The notes under the pieces: model-generated
The model's database searches: none
Seen by the model: the letters and a program-made list of their open reading frames with translations, nothing else
Told to the model about the DNA's origin: nothing
Made by a program: the position numbers and the translations under genes
In this document: positions 9,335 through 18,019 of the stretch, one piece after another
Layout of the letters: every line of letters starts with the position of its first letter
Position numbering within the stretch: position 1 is the stretch's first letter
From: Sphingomonas flavalba
GTDB taxonomy: Bacteria > Pseudomonadota > Alphaproteobacteria > Sphingomonadales > Sphingomonadaceae
DNA length: 64,000 bases
Assembly (NCBI RefSeq): GCF_004796535.1
Contig: NZ_SPHY01000004.1
Location: 169,180-233,179, forward strand
Direction of reading: 5' to 3'

Positions 9335-10147
9335 CTAATCGAATTCCGGCGTCCGGCGGGCGTGGAAGGCGGCAAGGCCGGCGGCGAAATCCGGCCCGCC
9401 GAATGCCGCGTCGAAGGCGCGGTCGTGATTCTCGCCGGCGTCGTCGCCGGCGGCGGCCAGCCCGTGCTTCAGCGCCGCAACGCTGGACGGGGCGTTGGCG
9501 GCGATCGCGGCAGCGAGCTTTTCGGCCTGCGCGGCGCCACCGGCAAGCTCCGCAAGGCCGATGCGCAGCGCCTCGTCCCGGTCGATCGCCTCCGCCGCCA
9601 GCAGCAGCCGCGCCGCCTGCCCTTCACCGACCAGCGCGCGCAGCCGGGCGATGTCGGCAAACGGATAGCTGATGCCCAGCCGCGCCGGGGTTACCGCGAA
9701 GCGCGCGGCCGGGCCGGCGACGCGGATGTCGCAGGCGATGGCGAGCGCGACGCCCGCGCCGAAACAGTCGCCGTCGACCAGCGCGATCACCGGCACCGGG
9801 CTGGCGCGCAGCGCGTCGAGCCCGGCGCGCATCACATTGCGGAACGGCAGCCGCGCGGCGGCGTCCTCGTGCAGCGCCGCCAGTTCGTTCAGGTCCGCGC
9901 CGGCGGAAAAGCTGCCGGCCACGTCGGAGGCGAGCAGGATCACCCGCGCCCCGCCCCGCGCCGCCTGTTCGACCAGTGCGGGCAACACCCGCCAATCGTC
10001 GCCGCGCACGGCGTTGCGGCGGCGCGCGCGCGCCACCGTCAGCCGCGCAACATGGCCGTCAAAGGCAAGATGGAACAGTGCGTCGTCGGCGGCGGCAGCG
10101 CGCGCCGTCGTCACCAGGCCATCCAGCGCCGCCGGTTCACCGCTCAT
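9335..10147 (-). CDS. Enoyl-CoA hydratase/isomerase family protein
   Basis: A 270-residue crotonase-fold protein. The oxyanion-hole regions are visible as SFSAGADLNEL and the long block DGDCFGAGVALAIACDIRVA followed by ARFAVTPARLGISYP. The ATG at 10147 is favoured over one 69 bases upstream because a run of G (GGGGGTATCGGC) precedes it and the family alignment begins here. Which acyl-CoA is used cannot be told; the usual glutamates of the hydratase are not clearly placed. It ends one base before the N-formylglutamate amidohydrolase start. Confidence 0.85.
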   Translation of the reverse strand: MSGEPAALDGLVTTARAAAADDALFHLAFDGHVARLTVARARRRNAVRGDDWRVLPALVEQAARGGARVILLASDVAGSFSAGADLNELAALHEDAAARLPFRNVMRAGLDALRASPVPVIALVDGDCFGAGVALAIACDIRVAGPAARFAVTPARLGISYPFADIARLRALVGEGQAARLLLAAEAIDRDEALRIGLAELAGGAAQAEKLAAAIAANAPSSVAALKHGLAAAGDDAGENHDRAFDAAFGGPDFAAGLAAFHARRTPEFD

Positions 10148-10220
10148 GCCGATACCCCCCGGCCGCACGGAAAGGCGGGCGGGAGGCCGCCGCCCCCCGC
10201 CGCCCGAATGACGCACGCCT

Positions 10221-10306
10221 CACGCAAAGGCGCGGACCATTGGCGGATGGGCGCCGCCCGCCGGCGGGCCGATCCGCTGCCCCGCGCCACGCAAGATGCG
10301 GACCAT
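10221..10306. repeat. Imperfect direct repeat in a 225-bp non-coding gap
   Basis: The gap between the enoyl-CoA hydratase start and the ispE stop holds two copies of a 19-20 base motif: CACGCAAAGGCGCGGACCAT at 10221-10240 and CACGCAAGATGCGGACCAT at 10288-10306. The rest of the gap is G+C-rich with hairpin potential. No gene or promoter consensus was recognised. The repeats could be regulator sites for the downstream hydratase operon or chance duplication. Confidence 0.45.
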
Positions 10307-10372
10307 GCGCGGTTTGGCGCGAAAGGCGGCAGGCGGGCGGCGCCAGGCGCGTATCGAATCGGGACGGCCGGG

Positions 10373-11206
10373 TCATCGCAGTCTGGTAGCGAGACACCAG
10401 CAGCCGGGGAAGCGCCCGGCGACCGCCGTCGCCGCCGCGTCTCGCCCGGCGGCGTCGGCGAACAGCGCGAAGCAGCTCGCGCCGGAGCCGGACATCCGCG
10501 CCAGCACCACGCCCGGCTGCGCGCCAAGCCAAGCGAGCAGCGGCGCGATGGCGGGGACGAGCGCGGTCGCCGGCGCGGTCAGGTCGTTGCGTGCGGCCCC
10601 CAGCGCCGCAAGCGTCGCCGGGGCGGTGAGCGGGCCGCGATCGACGCCGTCCCAGCCGGCGAACACCGGCGCGGTGGCAAGCGGCACACCGGGATTGACC
10701 AGAAGCAGCGGCTGCCCCGACAGCCCCGGCAACGCCACCGGCGCCAGCCGGTCCCCGCGCTCGCTGCCATGGGCGGGTGTGCTGGCGAGGCAGGCGGACA
10801 CGTCGGCGCCGAGCCGGCGGGCGATCGCGCCGATTTCCGGCGCGTCCGGCGCGATCCGCCAGCGGCGGGCGAGCAGCCGCAGCGCCGCCGCCGCATCGGC
10901 CGAGCCGCCACCCAGCCCGGCGGCGACCGGCAGCCGCTTGTCTAGTTGGAGGGCAACGCCATCGGCAACCGCAAAGGCGGCGCGCAGCTCGCTCGCCGCG
11001 CGGTGGACGAGGTTCGCCGGCCCGGCGTCCAGCCCGGCGGCGAACCGGCCGGATACGCTCAGGCGGACGCCGTTCCCATCCTCGGCGGTCAGCCGGTCGC
11101 CGTCCTCGGCGAAGGCGAACAGCGTCTCGATCGCATGATAGCCGTCCGGCCGCCGCGCGCGGACGTGCAGCGCCAGGTTGATCTTCGCGAAGGCGGTTTC
11201 CATCAC
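10373..11206 (-). CDS. ispE: 4-diphosphocytidyl-2-C-methyl-D-erythritol kinase
   Basis: A 277-residue GHMP kinase of the MEP isoprenoid pathway. The N-terminal FAKINLALHVRARRPDGYHAIETLF is the IspE signature, PVAAGLGGGSADAAAALR near residue 93 is the ATP-binding GHMP loop, and GSGASCFALF near the C-terminus is the third GHMP motif. It phosphorylates CDP-methylerythritol in the cytoplasm. The start overlaps the end of the TPR gene by 4 bases. Confidence 0.95.
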   Translation of the reverse strand: MMETAFAKINLALHVRARRPDGYHAIETLFAFAEDGDRLTAEDGNGVRLSVSGRFAAGLDAGPANLVHRAASELRAAFAVADGVALQLDKRLPVAAGLGGGSADAAAALRLLARRWRIAPDAPEIGAIARRLGADVSACLASTPAHGSERGDRLAPVALPGLSGQPLLLVNPGVPLATAPVFAGWDGVDRGPLTAPATLAALGAARNDLTAPATALVPAIAPLLAWLGAQPGVVLARMSGSGASCFALFADAAGRDAAATAVAGRFPGCWCLATRLR

Positions 11207-12885
11207 CGCCGCGCTTGGACGAGGTCCAGCCCGCGCTCCAGCTTGTCGGCCAGACGGTCATGCTCGGCGGCCTCCGCCGTCGCCATCGCCGCCCGCCAGG
11301 CGTAGCGCGCCTCGAACCGGCGGCCGGCCTTCCAATAGGCGTCGCCGAGATGCTCGTTGATCGTCGCATCGGCCGGCTGGCCGGCGACGGCGCGTTCCAG
11401 CGCCTGGATGGCGCGCGGGTAATCGCCGCCCAGATAATAGGCATAGCCGAGCGAATCGGCGATCGCCGGGTCATCCGGCTTCAGCGCGGCGGCCCGCTTG
11501 ACCAGCAGGGTAGCGTTGGCGATGTCCTGCTTCTTCTCCAGCTTCGAATAGCCGAGATAGTTGAGCGCATGCGCTTCCTGCGGGGCGAGCGCCACCGCCT
11601 TTTCGAGCATCGGCAGCGCCCGCTTCCAGTCGCCGGCGCGGTCGAGCGCCCCGCCGTAGAGCAGGTAGAGGCTCCAGCGCAGCGCCTGCGTGCGCCCATC
11701 GGCTTCGGCCAGCGTCACCGCGCGGCCATAGGCTTCCGCCGCTTCGCCATGCCGGTCGAGCCGGGTGTAGATGTCGCCGAGGCGGGCGAAATCGGCCAGT
11801 GTTGCCTCCGGCCGCCCGGCCAGCGCCAGCGCCTCGTCCAGCGCCGCAGCCTTGTCGTCCGCCTGCATCAGCAGGCCGACGCGGATCTGCTCGCGCGCCG
11901 CCGCGAACACGCCGTCCGGGTTGGCGCGTTCGACCAGCATCAACGCCGCCGCGTCGTCGATGCCGGGCCAGTCGTCGTCGCCGGCCGCCAGCATCCGCCC
12001 GACGAGCAGCAGCGTTGCGTCGTCATCGGGGGCGAGCGCCAGCGCCAGCCAGCCGATGGCGATCGCCCCCGGCGACGGCGCGCGCGCGCCGATGTCGGCG
12101 GCAAGCCGGCCAAGCAGCCAGGCGGTGCCGCCGCGCGCGTCGGTGACGGGCGGCACCGGCGCCTTGCCGGCGGCAAGCATTTCGCGTGCCTTGACCAGCC
12201 CGGGCGCATCCCCTTCCAGCAAGGTCAGCGCCGCGTCCCTGCGCCCCTGTGCCGCCAGCGTCGCGGCGGCGGTCAGGCGCAGCTCGCCGGCATGGGCGGT
12301 GCCGGTGGCCGCGAGCGCCCGCGCCTCCAGCCGGGCATCCTCGTAGCGGCCCAGCGCGAGCTGGAGCAGGATGCGCTGGGCCGGTCGGTAGGCGCCGCCG
12401 AGCGCGCTGGCCGGCGCGGCATCGAGGATGGCGACCGGGTCGCCGCGCCTGGCGCCGAACGCGACCCAGGCGCGCAGCATCGGCACCAGGAAATCGAAAT
12501 TGCCGTCGCTGGCGACGCGGTCGGTGATCCGTTCCGCCGCCGCCCAGTCCTTCGTCCGCACCGCCGCGACGAACAGCAGCAGCCGCCCGTCGGCCGGCAG
12601 CACCCCGGCCCGGTCGAGCGGGGCGGCGGCGCGCAGCGCCAGCGTGATGTCGCCGGTGGTCATCGCCTGCCGATAGGCGCGGCTGGCGAGGACGACATCG
12701 TCCGGCCGCTGATCGAGCAGCTCCGCATAGCTGCGGTTGGCGATCTCCGTCGCGCCGGTCGAATCCGCCAGCCGGGCGTGGACATAGGCGCCGATCGCCG
12801 CCCGGTCGTTCCCGACGGTCGCCGCGGCGGGCGCGACCAATGCCGCCGCCAGCAGGAGCAGGGCGCGCTTACATGTTCGGATAAT
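11203..12885 (-). CDS. TPR-repeat exported protein, start codon unclear
   Basis: About 560 residues. A signal peptide-like segment (RTCKRALLLLAAALVAPAAA) opens the protein, followed by helical repeats; canonical TPR units are clearest in the last 200 residues (for example SLGYAYYLGGDYPRAIQALERAVA and HLGDAYWKAGRRFEARYAWRAA). It probably acts as a periplasmic or envelope scaffold. No ATG, GTG or TTG lies in frame between the ETF-QO stop region and the signal peptide; the next in-frame ATG is far upstream at 13062, inside ETF-QO. The boundary given uses an ATT codon that follows GGAGGG at a suitable distance and is tentative. It overlaps ispE by 4 bases and ETF-QO by about 17. Confidence 0.72.
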   Translation of the reverse strand: MIRTCKRALLLLAAALVAPAAATVGNDRAAIGAYVHARLADSTGATEIANRSYAELLDQRPDDVVLASRAYRQAMTTGDITLALRAAAPLDRAGVLPADGRLLLFVAAVRTKDWAAAERITDRVASDGNFDFLVPMLRAWVAFGARRGDPVAILDAAPASALGGAYRPAQRILLQLALGRYEDARLEARALAATGTAHAGELRLTAAATLAAQGRRDAALTLLEGDAPGLVKAREMLAAGKAPVPPVTDARGGTAWLLGRLAADIGARAPSPGAIAIGWLALALAPDDDATLLLVGRMLAAGDDDWPGIDDAAALMLVERANPDGVFAAAREQIRVGLLMQADDKAAALDEALALAGRPEATLADFARLGDIYTRLDRHGEAAEAYGRAVTLAEADGRTQALRWSLYLLYGGALDRAGDWKRALPMLEKAVALAPQEAHALNYLGYSKLEKKQDIANATLLVKRAAALKPDDPAIADSLGYAYYLGGDYPRAIQALERAVAGQPADATINEHLGDAYWKAGRRFEARYAWRAAMATAEAAEHDRLADKLERGLDLVQARR

Positions 12886-14518
12886 TCGGCCCTCCGCCGC
12901 CTTCGGGCACCACCCAGTTGATGTTCTGGGTGGGGTCCTTGATGTCGCACGTCTTGCAGTGGACGCAGTTCTGCGCGTTGATCTGGAAGCGGGGATTACC
13001 CTCGTCCTGCCCCACCACCTCGTAAACGCCGGCCGGACAGTAGCGTTGCGCCGGCTCGTCATACAGCGGCAGGTTGTAGCTGATCGGGATGTCCGGGTCC
13101 TTCAGCGTCAGGTGGCAGGGCTGGTCCTCCTCGTGGTTGGTATTGGAGAGGAAGACCGAGGACAGCCTGTCGAAGCTGATCACGCCGTCCGGCTTGGGAT
13201 AGGCGATCGGCTGACACTGGTCGGCGCGCCACAGCTTGGTGTGGTCCGGCGCGTGGCCCAGGGTGAAGGGCAGGCCGATGCCGAGCTGACGCATCCACAT
13301 GTCGACGCCGGCAACCAGCGTGCCGATCGTCCCGCCCAGCTTGGCGACCGCCGGCTCGACGTTGCGGACCTTCTTCAGCTCGGTCGCGATCCAGCTGGCG
13401 TTCAGCGCCTCCGGATAGCTGTCGAGCGCATCGCCGGCACGATCGGCGGCGATCGCGTCAAACGCCGCCTCCGCGGCGAGCATCCCGCTTTTCATCGCGG
13501 TATGGCTGCCCTTGATCCGGGGGACGTTGACGAAGCCGGCCGAGCAGCCGACCAGCGCGCCGCCGGGGAACACCAGCTTCGGCACCGATTGCCAGCCGCC
13601 CTCGTTGATCGCGCGCGCGCCGTAGGAGACGCGGCGCCCGCCTTCCAGGATCGCGCGGATCGCCGGGTGGGTCTTCCACCGCTGGAATTCGTGGAACGGC
13701 GACAGATGCGGGTTCTTGTAGTTGAGCGCGACGACGAAGCCGAGCGCGACCTGGCCATTCGCCTGATGATAGAGGAAGCCGCCGCCCCAGGCGTCGTCGA
13801 GCGGCCAGCCCTGGGTGTGGATGACCCGGCCCGGCTTGTGTTTCGCCGGGTCGATGTCCCACAATTCCTTGAGGCCGATGCCGTAGACCTGCGGCTGCGC
13901 GTCCGCGTCCAGCGCGAAAAGCTGCTTTAGCTGCTTGGTCAGGTGGCCGCGCGCGCCCTCGGCGAAGAAGGTGTATTTGGCGTGGAGCTCCAGCCCCGGC
14001 TGGTAATCCGGCTTGTGGGTGCCGTCGCGGGCAACACCCATGTCGCCGGTCGCGACACCCTTCACCGAACCGTCGTCGTGGAACAGGATCTCGGCGGCGG
14101 CGAAGCCGGGGAAGATCTCCACCCCTAGCCCTTCCGCCTTTTCCGCCAGCCAGCGGCACAGGTTGCCGAGCGAGCCGGTGTAGGTGCCCTTGTTGTTCAT
14201 GAACGGCGGCATGAAGATGTGGGGAAATTCGTATTTCCGCCCCGCCGTCAGCACCCAGTGGTGATTCTCGCTCACCGGCGTCTGCGCGAACGGGCAATCG
14301 TCGCGCCAGTCGGGCAGCAATTCGTCCAGCGCGCGCGGGTCGACGACCGCGCCGGACAGGATATGCGCGCCGATCTCCGACCCTTTTTCGAGGACGCAGA
14401 CCGACAGCTCCGCGCCGTTTTCGGCGGCGAGCTGCTTCAGCCGGATCGCCGCCGCCAGCCCCGCCGGGCCGCCGCCGACGATCACCACGTCATAGGGCAT
14501 CGACTCCCGTTCGCTCAT
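12869..14518 (-). CDS. Electron transfer flavoprotein-ubiquinone oxidoreductase
   Basis: A 549-residue ETF-QO that passes electrons from reduced electron transfer flavoprotein (fed by acyl-CoA and other dehydrogenases) to ubiquinone at the inner membrane. The N-terminal FAD site DVVIVGGGPAGLAAAIRLKQ, the block GRVIHTQGWPLDD and the C-terminal [4Fe-4S] ligands CVHCKTCDIKDPTQNINW are all present and the length is normal. A perfect TTGAC-N6-GTCAA palindrome lies 70 bases upstream in the divergent promoter region. Confidence 0.95.
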   Translation of the reverse strand: MSERESMPYDVVIVGGGPAGLAAAIRLKQLAAENGAELSVCVLEKGSEIGAHILSGAVVDPRALDELLPDWRDDCPFAQTPVSENHHWVLTAGRKYEFPHIFMPPFMNNKGTYTGSLGNLCRWLAEKAEGLGVEIFPGFAAAEILFHDDGSVKGVATGDMGVARDGTHKPDYQPGLELHAKYTFFAEGARGHLTKQLKQLFALDADAQPQVYGIGLKELWDIDPAKHKPGRVIHTQGWPLDDAWGGGFLYHQANGQVALGFVVALNYKNPHLSPFHEFQRWKTHPAIRAILEGGRRVSYGARAINEGGWQSVPKLVFPGGALVGCSAGFVNVPRIKGSHTAMKSGMLAAEAAFDAIAADRAGDALDSYPEALNASWIATELKKVRNVEPAVAKLGGTIGTLVAGVDMWMRQLGIGLPFTLGHAPDHTKLWRADQCQPIAYPKPDGVISFDRLSSVFLSNTNHEEDQPCHLTLKDPDIPISYNLPLYDEPAQRYCPAGVYEVVGQDEGNPRFQINAQNCVHCKTCDIKDPTQNINWVVPEGGGGPNYPNM

Positions 14519-14587
14519 CGCTCCTACCCCTCATTCCGCGTTCGTCGCAGCGGACAACCGTCCCGTCCCCGCTCCCGTGCCAAGAGA

Positions 14588-14603
14588 TTGACCCTGGCGT
14601 CAA
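14588..14603. promoter_or_regulatory. Candidate operator palindrome between ETF-QO and the UDG-like gene
   Basis: TTGAC-CCTGGC-GTCAA is a perfect 5+5 inverted repeat in the 106-base divergent intergenic region. The spacing resembles MerR-family operators, and MerR-type regulators such as LiuR control acyl-CoA and branched-chain degradation genes, including ETF partners, in proteobacteria. The TTGACC half could also be a -35 element for the rightward gene. No regulator gene is adjacent. Confidence 0.45.
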
Positions 14604-14624
14604 CCTTCCCCCCTATGCGCGGCG

Positions 14625-15353
14625 ATGCTGATGCCCGCGATCACCGCCGAGGAAAGGACAAGCCTGCTGGCGTGGTGGCGCGAGGCGGGGGTCGACACGC
14701 TGGTTGGGGAAACACCCTTTGCGTGGTTGGCCCCGCCGGAACGAACAAGCGAAAACAAGGGGAACGGAGAGGATGCCGCTGCGGCGCGGGCCCCGACACC
14801 GTTGCCGGGCAGCATCGCCGCGCTCGACGCCTGGCTTGCCGGCGGCGACGACGTGCCGGGCGCCGCCTGGGGGACGACGCGGATCGCCGCCGCCGGCGAC
14901 CCGGCCGCCGCGCTGATGATCGTCACCGGCCAACCGGAACCGGGCGACGCCGGCGAAGGCCGGCTGTTCGGCGGTGCGCTTGGGCAGTTGTTCGACCGGA
15001 TGCTGGCGGCAATCGGCCAGACCCGCGAATCGGTCTATCTGGCACCGATCGCGCCGGTGCGGGCGCCGGGCGGCACCGTCGCGCCGGAGGTGATGGAGCG
15101 GCTGGGCGCGATCATGCGCCACCGCATCGCGCTGGCCGGGCCGAAACGGGTGCTGGTGCTGGGCAATGCGGCCAGCCGTGCGCTGCTCGGGACGGAGCTG
15201 CGCGCGGCGCGCGGTTCGATACGCGCGCTTAAGCATGGCGCGGGCACGGTCGAGGCGGTTGCCAGCTTCCCCCCGCGTATGCTGTTGGAGCATCCGGCGG
15301 CGAAGGCCGAGGCATGGAAGGACCTGCTGTTGGTGTCGAGGAAGGGGGCGTGA
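14625..15353 (+). CDS. Uracil-DNA glycosylase-like superfamily protein, divergent
   Basis: A 242-residue protein whose second half looks like the family 4/5 uracil-DNA glycosylase fold: ALMIVTGQPEPGDAGEGRLF in the place of motif A, the mid-region NAASRALLG, and the C-terminal FPPRMLLEHPAAKAEAWKDL, with the HP of motif B. The cysteines that bind the iron-sulfur cluster in family 4 enzymes are absent, so activity is uncertain. The stop TGA overlaps the ATG of the next gene (TGATG), suggesting coupling. Two in-frame ATGs (14625, 14631) are possible starts. Confidence 0.75.
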   Translation: MLMPAITAEERTSLLAWWREAGVDTLVGETPFAWLAPPERTSENKGNGEDAAAARAPTPLPGSIAALDAWLAGGDDVPGAAWGTTRIAAAGDPAAALMIVTGQPEPGDAGEGRLFGGALGQLFDRMLAAIGQTRESVYLAPIAPVRAPGGTVAPEVMERLGAIMRHRIALAGPKRVLVLGNAASRALLGTELRAARGSIRALKHGAGTVEAVASFPPRMLLEHPAAKAEAWKDLLLVSRKGA

Positions 15354-17110
15354 TGCGGATTTTCGCGGTCGTGGCGCTGCTCGGTTGCGCGGGCGCGGCG
15401 CCGGCGCTTGCCGTCGCCGTGCCGACCCCGCCGGTCCCCGCCCACAAACAGGCGCCGACGGTGCTGAACACCGCCGAAAAGACCGCCTATCGGGCGATCT
15501 TCGCCGCGCTCGACGCCCGCCGCTGGGCCGACGCGCAGGCGCAACTGGCGGCGATGCCGGCAGGCCTGCTCCACCAGACCGCACTGGCCGAACTCTATAC
15601 CCGTGCCGGGACGCCGCGCGTCGCGCTGGAGCCGCTGCTCGCCTGGCTTACGCAATCGCCTGACCTGCCGAAGGCGGGGCAGATCGCCGCCCTCGCCGCC
15701 AAGCGCGGGGCGACCGACCTACCTGTGATCCCGACCGAGCAGCGCCTGCAATGGCTGGGCAGCGCCCCGCTGCGCGGCCGCGCCGCGACGATCAAGGTCG
15801 ATCCGGTCGGCGTCGCGCTGTCGGCGCAGGTGCTGCCGCTGATCAAGGCCGACGACCCGGCCGGCGCCGAGGCGCTGGTTGAAACCGCCGCCGGGCTGAC
15901 CCCGGAAGCGCAGACCGAATGGCGCCAGCGCGTCGCATGGTCCTATTACCTGACCGGCAACGACGCCGACGCCCGCCGCGTCGCCGCCAAGGCGCAGGCC
16001 GGGATCGGCGAATGGGCGGTGCATGCCGACTGGATCGCCGGGCTCGCCGCCTGGCGCCAGCAGGATTACGCCGCCGCCGCCCGCGCCTTCGATTCGGTCG
16101 GGCGGCGCGGCGAGGACGAGGAGATGAAGGCGGCCGGCCAGTACTGGGCGGCGCGCGCCGACATGGCGGAAGGGCGGCCGGAACTGGTGCAGGGACGGCT
16201 GCGCACCGCCGCCCGCAGCCCGGAGACCTTCTACGGCCTGCTCGCCCAGCAGGCGCTGGGCATCACCGCCAAGCCGGGCCAGCAGCCGGAACTGCTCGCC
16301 GCCGACTGGGACCGGCTGTCGGCCCACACCAACGTCCGCATCGCCGCCGCGCTGGTCGAGATCGGCCAGACCGAGCTGGCGGCGGACGCGCTGCGCCATC
16401 AGGCGAAGATCGGCGACGGGCGCGAGCACGAGATGCTGACGCGGCTCGCCGGGCGGATGAACATGCCGGCGCTGCAGATCTGGCTGGCGCATAACGGCCC
16501 GGCCGGCACCCGGCTGGCGGCAAGCGCGCGCTACCCGGCGCCGGACTGGACGCCGGCCGGCGGCTGGCGGGTCGACCGGGCGCTGATCTTCGCCCACACC
16601 CTGCAGGAATCGCGCTTCCGCACCGACGCGGTCAGCCCGGCTGGCGCCTACGGCCTGATGCAGTTGATGCCGACCACCGCGCAACTGATCGCCAGGCGCA
16701 AGGGCGAGACCGTCGACCGCGCCGCCCTCACCAACCCGGCGACCAACATCGAGTTCGGCCAGGCCTATCTGGAGCAACTGCGCGACGGCAGCGCGACCGG
16801 CGGGCTGCTGCCCAAGGTGATCGCCGCCTATAACTGCGGGCCGTTGCCGGTCGGCGAATGGAACGGGCGCGGCTTCGACAAGGGCGACCCGCTGCTTTAC
16901 ATCGAGAGCATCCCCTATTGGGAAACGCGCGGCTATGTCGCGGTCGTCATGCGCAATTACTGGATGTACCAGCAGAACGCCGGCGACCCGTCGCCCAGCC
17001 GCAAGGCGCTGGCCGAGGGGTTGTGGCCGCGCTTCCCCGGCCTGCCCGGCGCGTCGGCGGTGCGGATCAGCGCCGGGCCGACCGAGACGGCGCTGCTCAG
17101 CGCGCAGTAA
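15353..17110 (+). CDS. Soluble lytic murein transglycosylase (Slt70-like)
   Basis: A 585-residue periplasmic enzyme: signal peptide (MRIFAVVALLGCAGAAPALA), a long alpha-superhelical region of TPR-like helices (about residues 35-395), and a C-terminal SLT domain. The catalytic glutamate is E419 in TLQESRFRTDAVSPAGAYGLMQL, followed by AYNCGPLPVGEWN. It cleaves peptidoglycan to 1,6-anhydro-muropeptides. The ATG at 15353 is chosen because it overlaps the upstream stop and has GGAAGGGGG before it. The 3' end overlaps the convergent YbjN gene by 14 bases. Confidence 0.92.
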   Translation: MRIFAVVALLGCAGAAPALAVAVPTPPVPAHKQAPTVLNTAEKTAYRAIFAALDARRWADAQAQLAAMPAGLLHQTALAELYTRAGTPRVALEPLLAWLTQSPDLPKAGQIAALAAKRGATDLPVIPTEQRLQWLGSAPLRGRAATIKVDPVGVALSAQVLPLIKADDPAGAEALVETAAGLTPEAQTEWRQRVAWSYYLTGNDADARRVAAKAQAGIGEWAVHADWIAGLAAWRQQDYAAAARAFDSVGRRGEDEEMKAAGQYWAARADMAEGRPELVQGRLRTAARSPETFYGLLAQQALGITAKPGQQPELLAADWDRLSAHTNVRIAAALVEIGQTELAADALRHQAKIGDGREHEMLTRLAGRMNMPALQIWLAHNGPAGTRLAASARYPAPDWTPAGGWRVDRALIFAHTLQESRFRTDAVSPAGAYGLMQLMPTTAQLIARRKGETVDRAALTNPATNIEFGQAYLEQLRDGSATGGLLPKVIAAYNCGPLPVGEWNGRGFDKGDPLLYIESIPYWETRGYVAVVMRNYWMYQQNAGDPSPSRKALAEGLWPRFPGLPGASAVRISAGPTETALLSAQ

Positions 17111-17618
17111 CCGGGGCGGGCGCCCCGTCGCGCTTGTCGATGAACGTCGCCAGGTCGGCGCTCATCACCGCCCACCAGTCCAGCGCGTCGGCGAAATTGG
17201 CCTGGGTCATCCGGCCGATGGTGGTGACGTCCATCGTCGCGCCCAGATCGCCTTCCTTGTCGATATAGGCCTTCAGGAAGCGCTTGCCGGCGTTCCATTC
17301 GTTGACCATGTCGAGGGTGAAGCCCGGTTCCTTGCGGTACCAGCTGTAGAATTGCAGCGAGGAACAGCCGCTGTCCGGCCGGCAACCGTAGAATTCGATG
17401 ATGAACGGCGCGCCGTTAGCGGCGCTGACGATATAGGGATCGCCCTTCTCGTTATGCTTCAGCTCCGCCTTGTAGCCGGCGTCGCGCACCGCGTTCGCCA
17501 CCACTTCCGCCCGCGACACGTCGATCGGCCGCTCCCGATCCGCCCGCGTCTGCGCCTGCGCCGCCGCGCCACCCGGCACCGCCACCATAACTGCGATTGC
17601 GATCAGCGCTGCCCGCAT
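17097..17618 (-). CDS. YbjN domain-containing exported protein
   Basis: A 173-residue protein with a signal peptide (MRAALIAIAVMVAVPGGAAA) and a YbjN-type (type III secretion chaperone-like) fold region: GYKAELKHNEKGDPYIVSA, SSLQFYSWYRKE and LDMVNEWNAGKRFLKAYID. Two cysteines (GCRPDSGC) may form a disulfide in the periplasm. Function of secreted YbjN proteins is unknown. It follows the VOC gene by 59 bases on the same strand. Confidence 0.85.
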   Translation of the reverse strand: MRAALIAIAVMVAVPGGAAAQAQTRADRERPIDVSRAEVVANAVRDAGYKAELKHNEKGDPYIVSAANGAPFIIEFYGCRPDSGCSSLQFYSWYRKEPGFTLDMVNEWNAGKRFLKAYIDKEGDLGATMDVTTIGRMTQANFADALDWWAVMSADLATFIDKRDGAPAPVTAR

Positions 17619-17677
17619 AACCCTCCCCGTTTACATCCGGGGCCAGCATAACCCCATGCTCCGCGGGGACAACGCCC

Positions 17678-18019
17678 CTAAGCGGCCGAAGGCTGCATCG
17701 CCGCCAGTTCATGCCCGTCCGGATCGCGAAAATGGAACCGCCTGCCGCCCGGAAAGGCGAAGATGGCGCGGGTCACCACGCCGCCGGCGGACCTCACCGC
17801 CGCCAGCGTCGCGTCGAGGTCATCGACCTGGACGACGGGCAGCACCGCCGCCGTGCGCTCCGTCGCGTCGCCCTGAACACCGACATCGGTGTCGCCGCTG
17901 GTCGTCGCCGCGTAGCTTGGCCCGAAATCGGCGAACGTCCAGCCGAACGCCGCCGCATAGAATGCCTTCGCCGCCGCCACGTCCGTGCTCGGCAATTCCA
18001 GATAGTTGAAACGCGCCAT
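17678..18019 (-). CDS. VOC superfamily (glyoxalase/dioxygenase fold) protein
   Basis: A 113-residue single-domain vicinal oxygen chelate protein: FNYLELPSTDVAAAKAFYAAAFGW at the N-terminus and FHFRDPDGHELAAMQ at the C-terminus are the paired beta-alpha-beta signature. One copy would dimerise to make the metal site. The start at 18019 has GGAGGGATC upstream. The substrate is unknown; small proteins of this type range from glyoxalases to antibiotic-binding proteins. Confidence 0.85.
   Translation of the reverse strand: MARFNYLELPSTDVAAAKAFYAAAFGWTFADFGPSYAATTSGDTDVGVQGDATERTAAVLPVVQVDDLDATLAAVRSAGGVVTRAIFAFPGGRRFHFRDPDGHELAAMQPSAA

Noticed and set aside
14625..15353. Naming the protein as a family 4 uracil-DNA glycosylase
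   Set aside because: The iron-sulfur cysteines are missing and motif A is divergent, so only superfamily level is supported.
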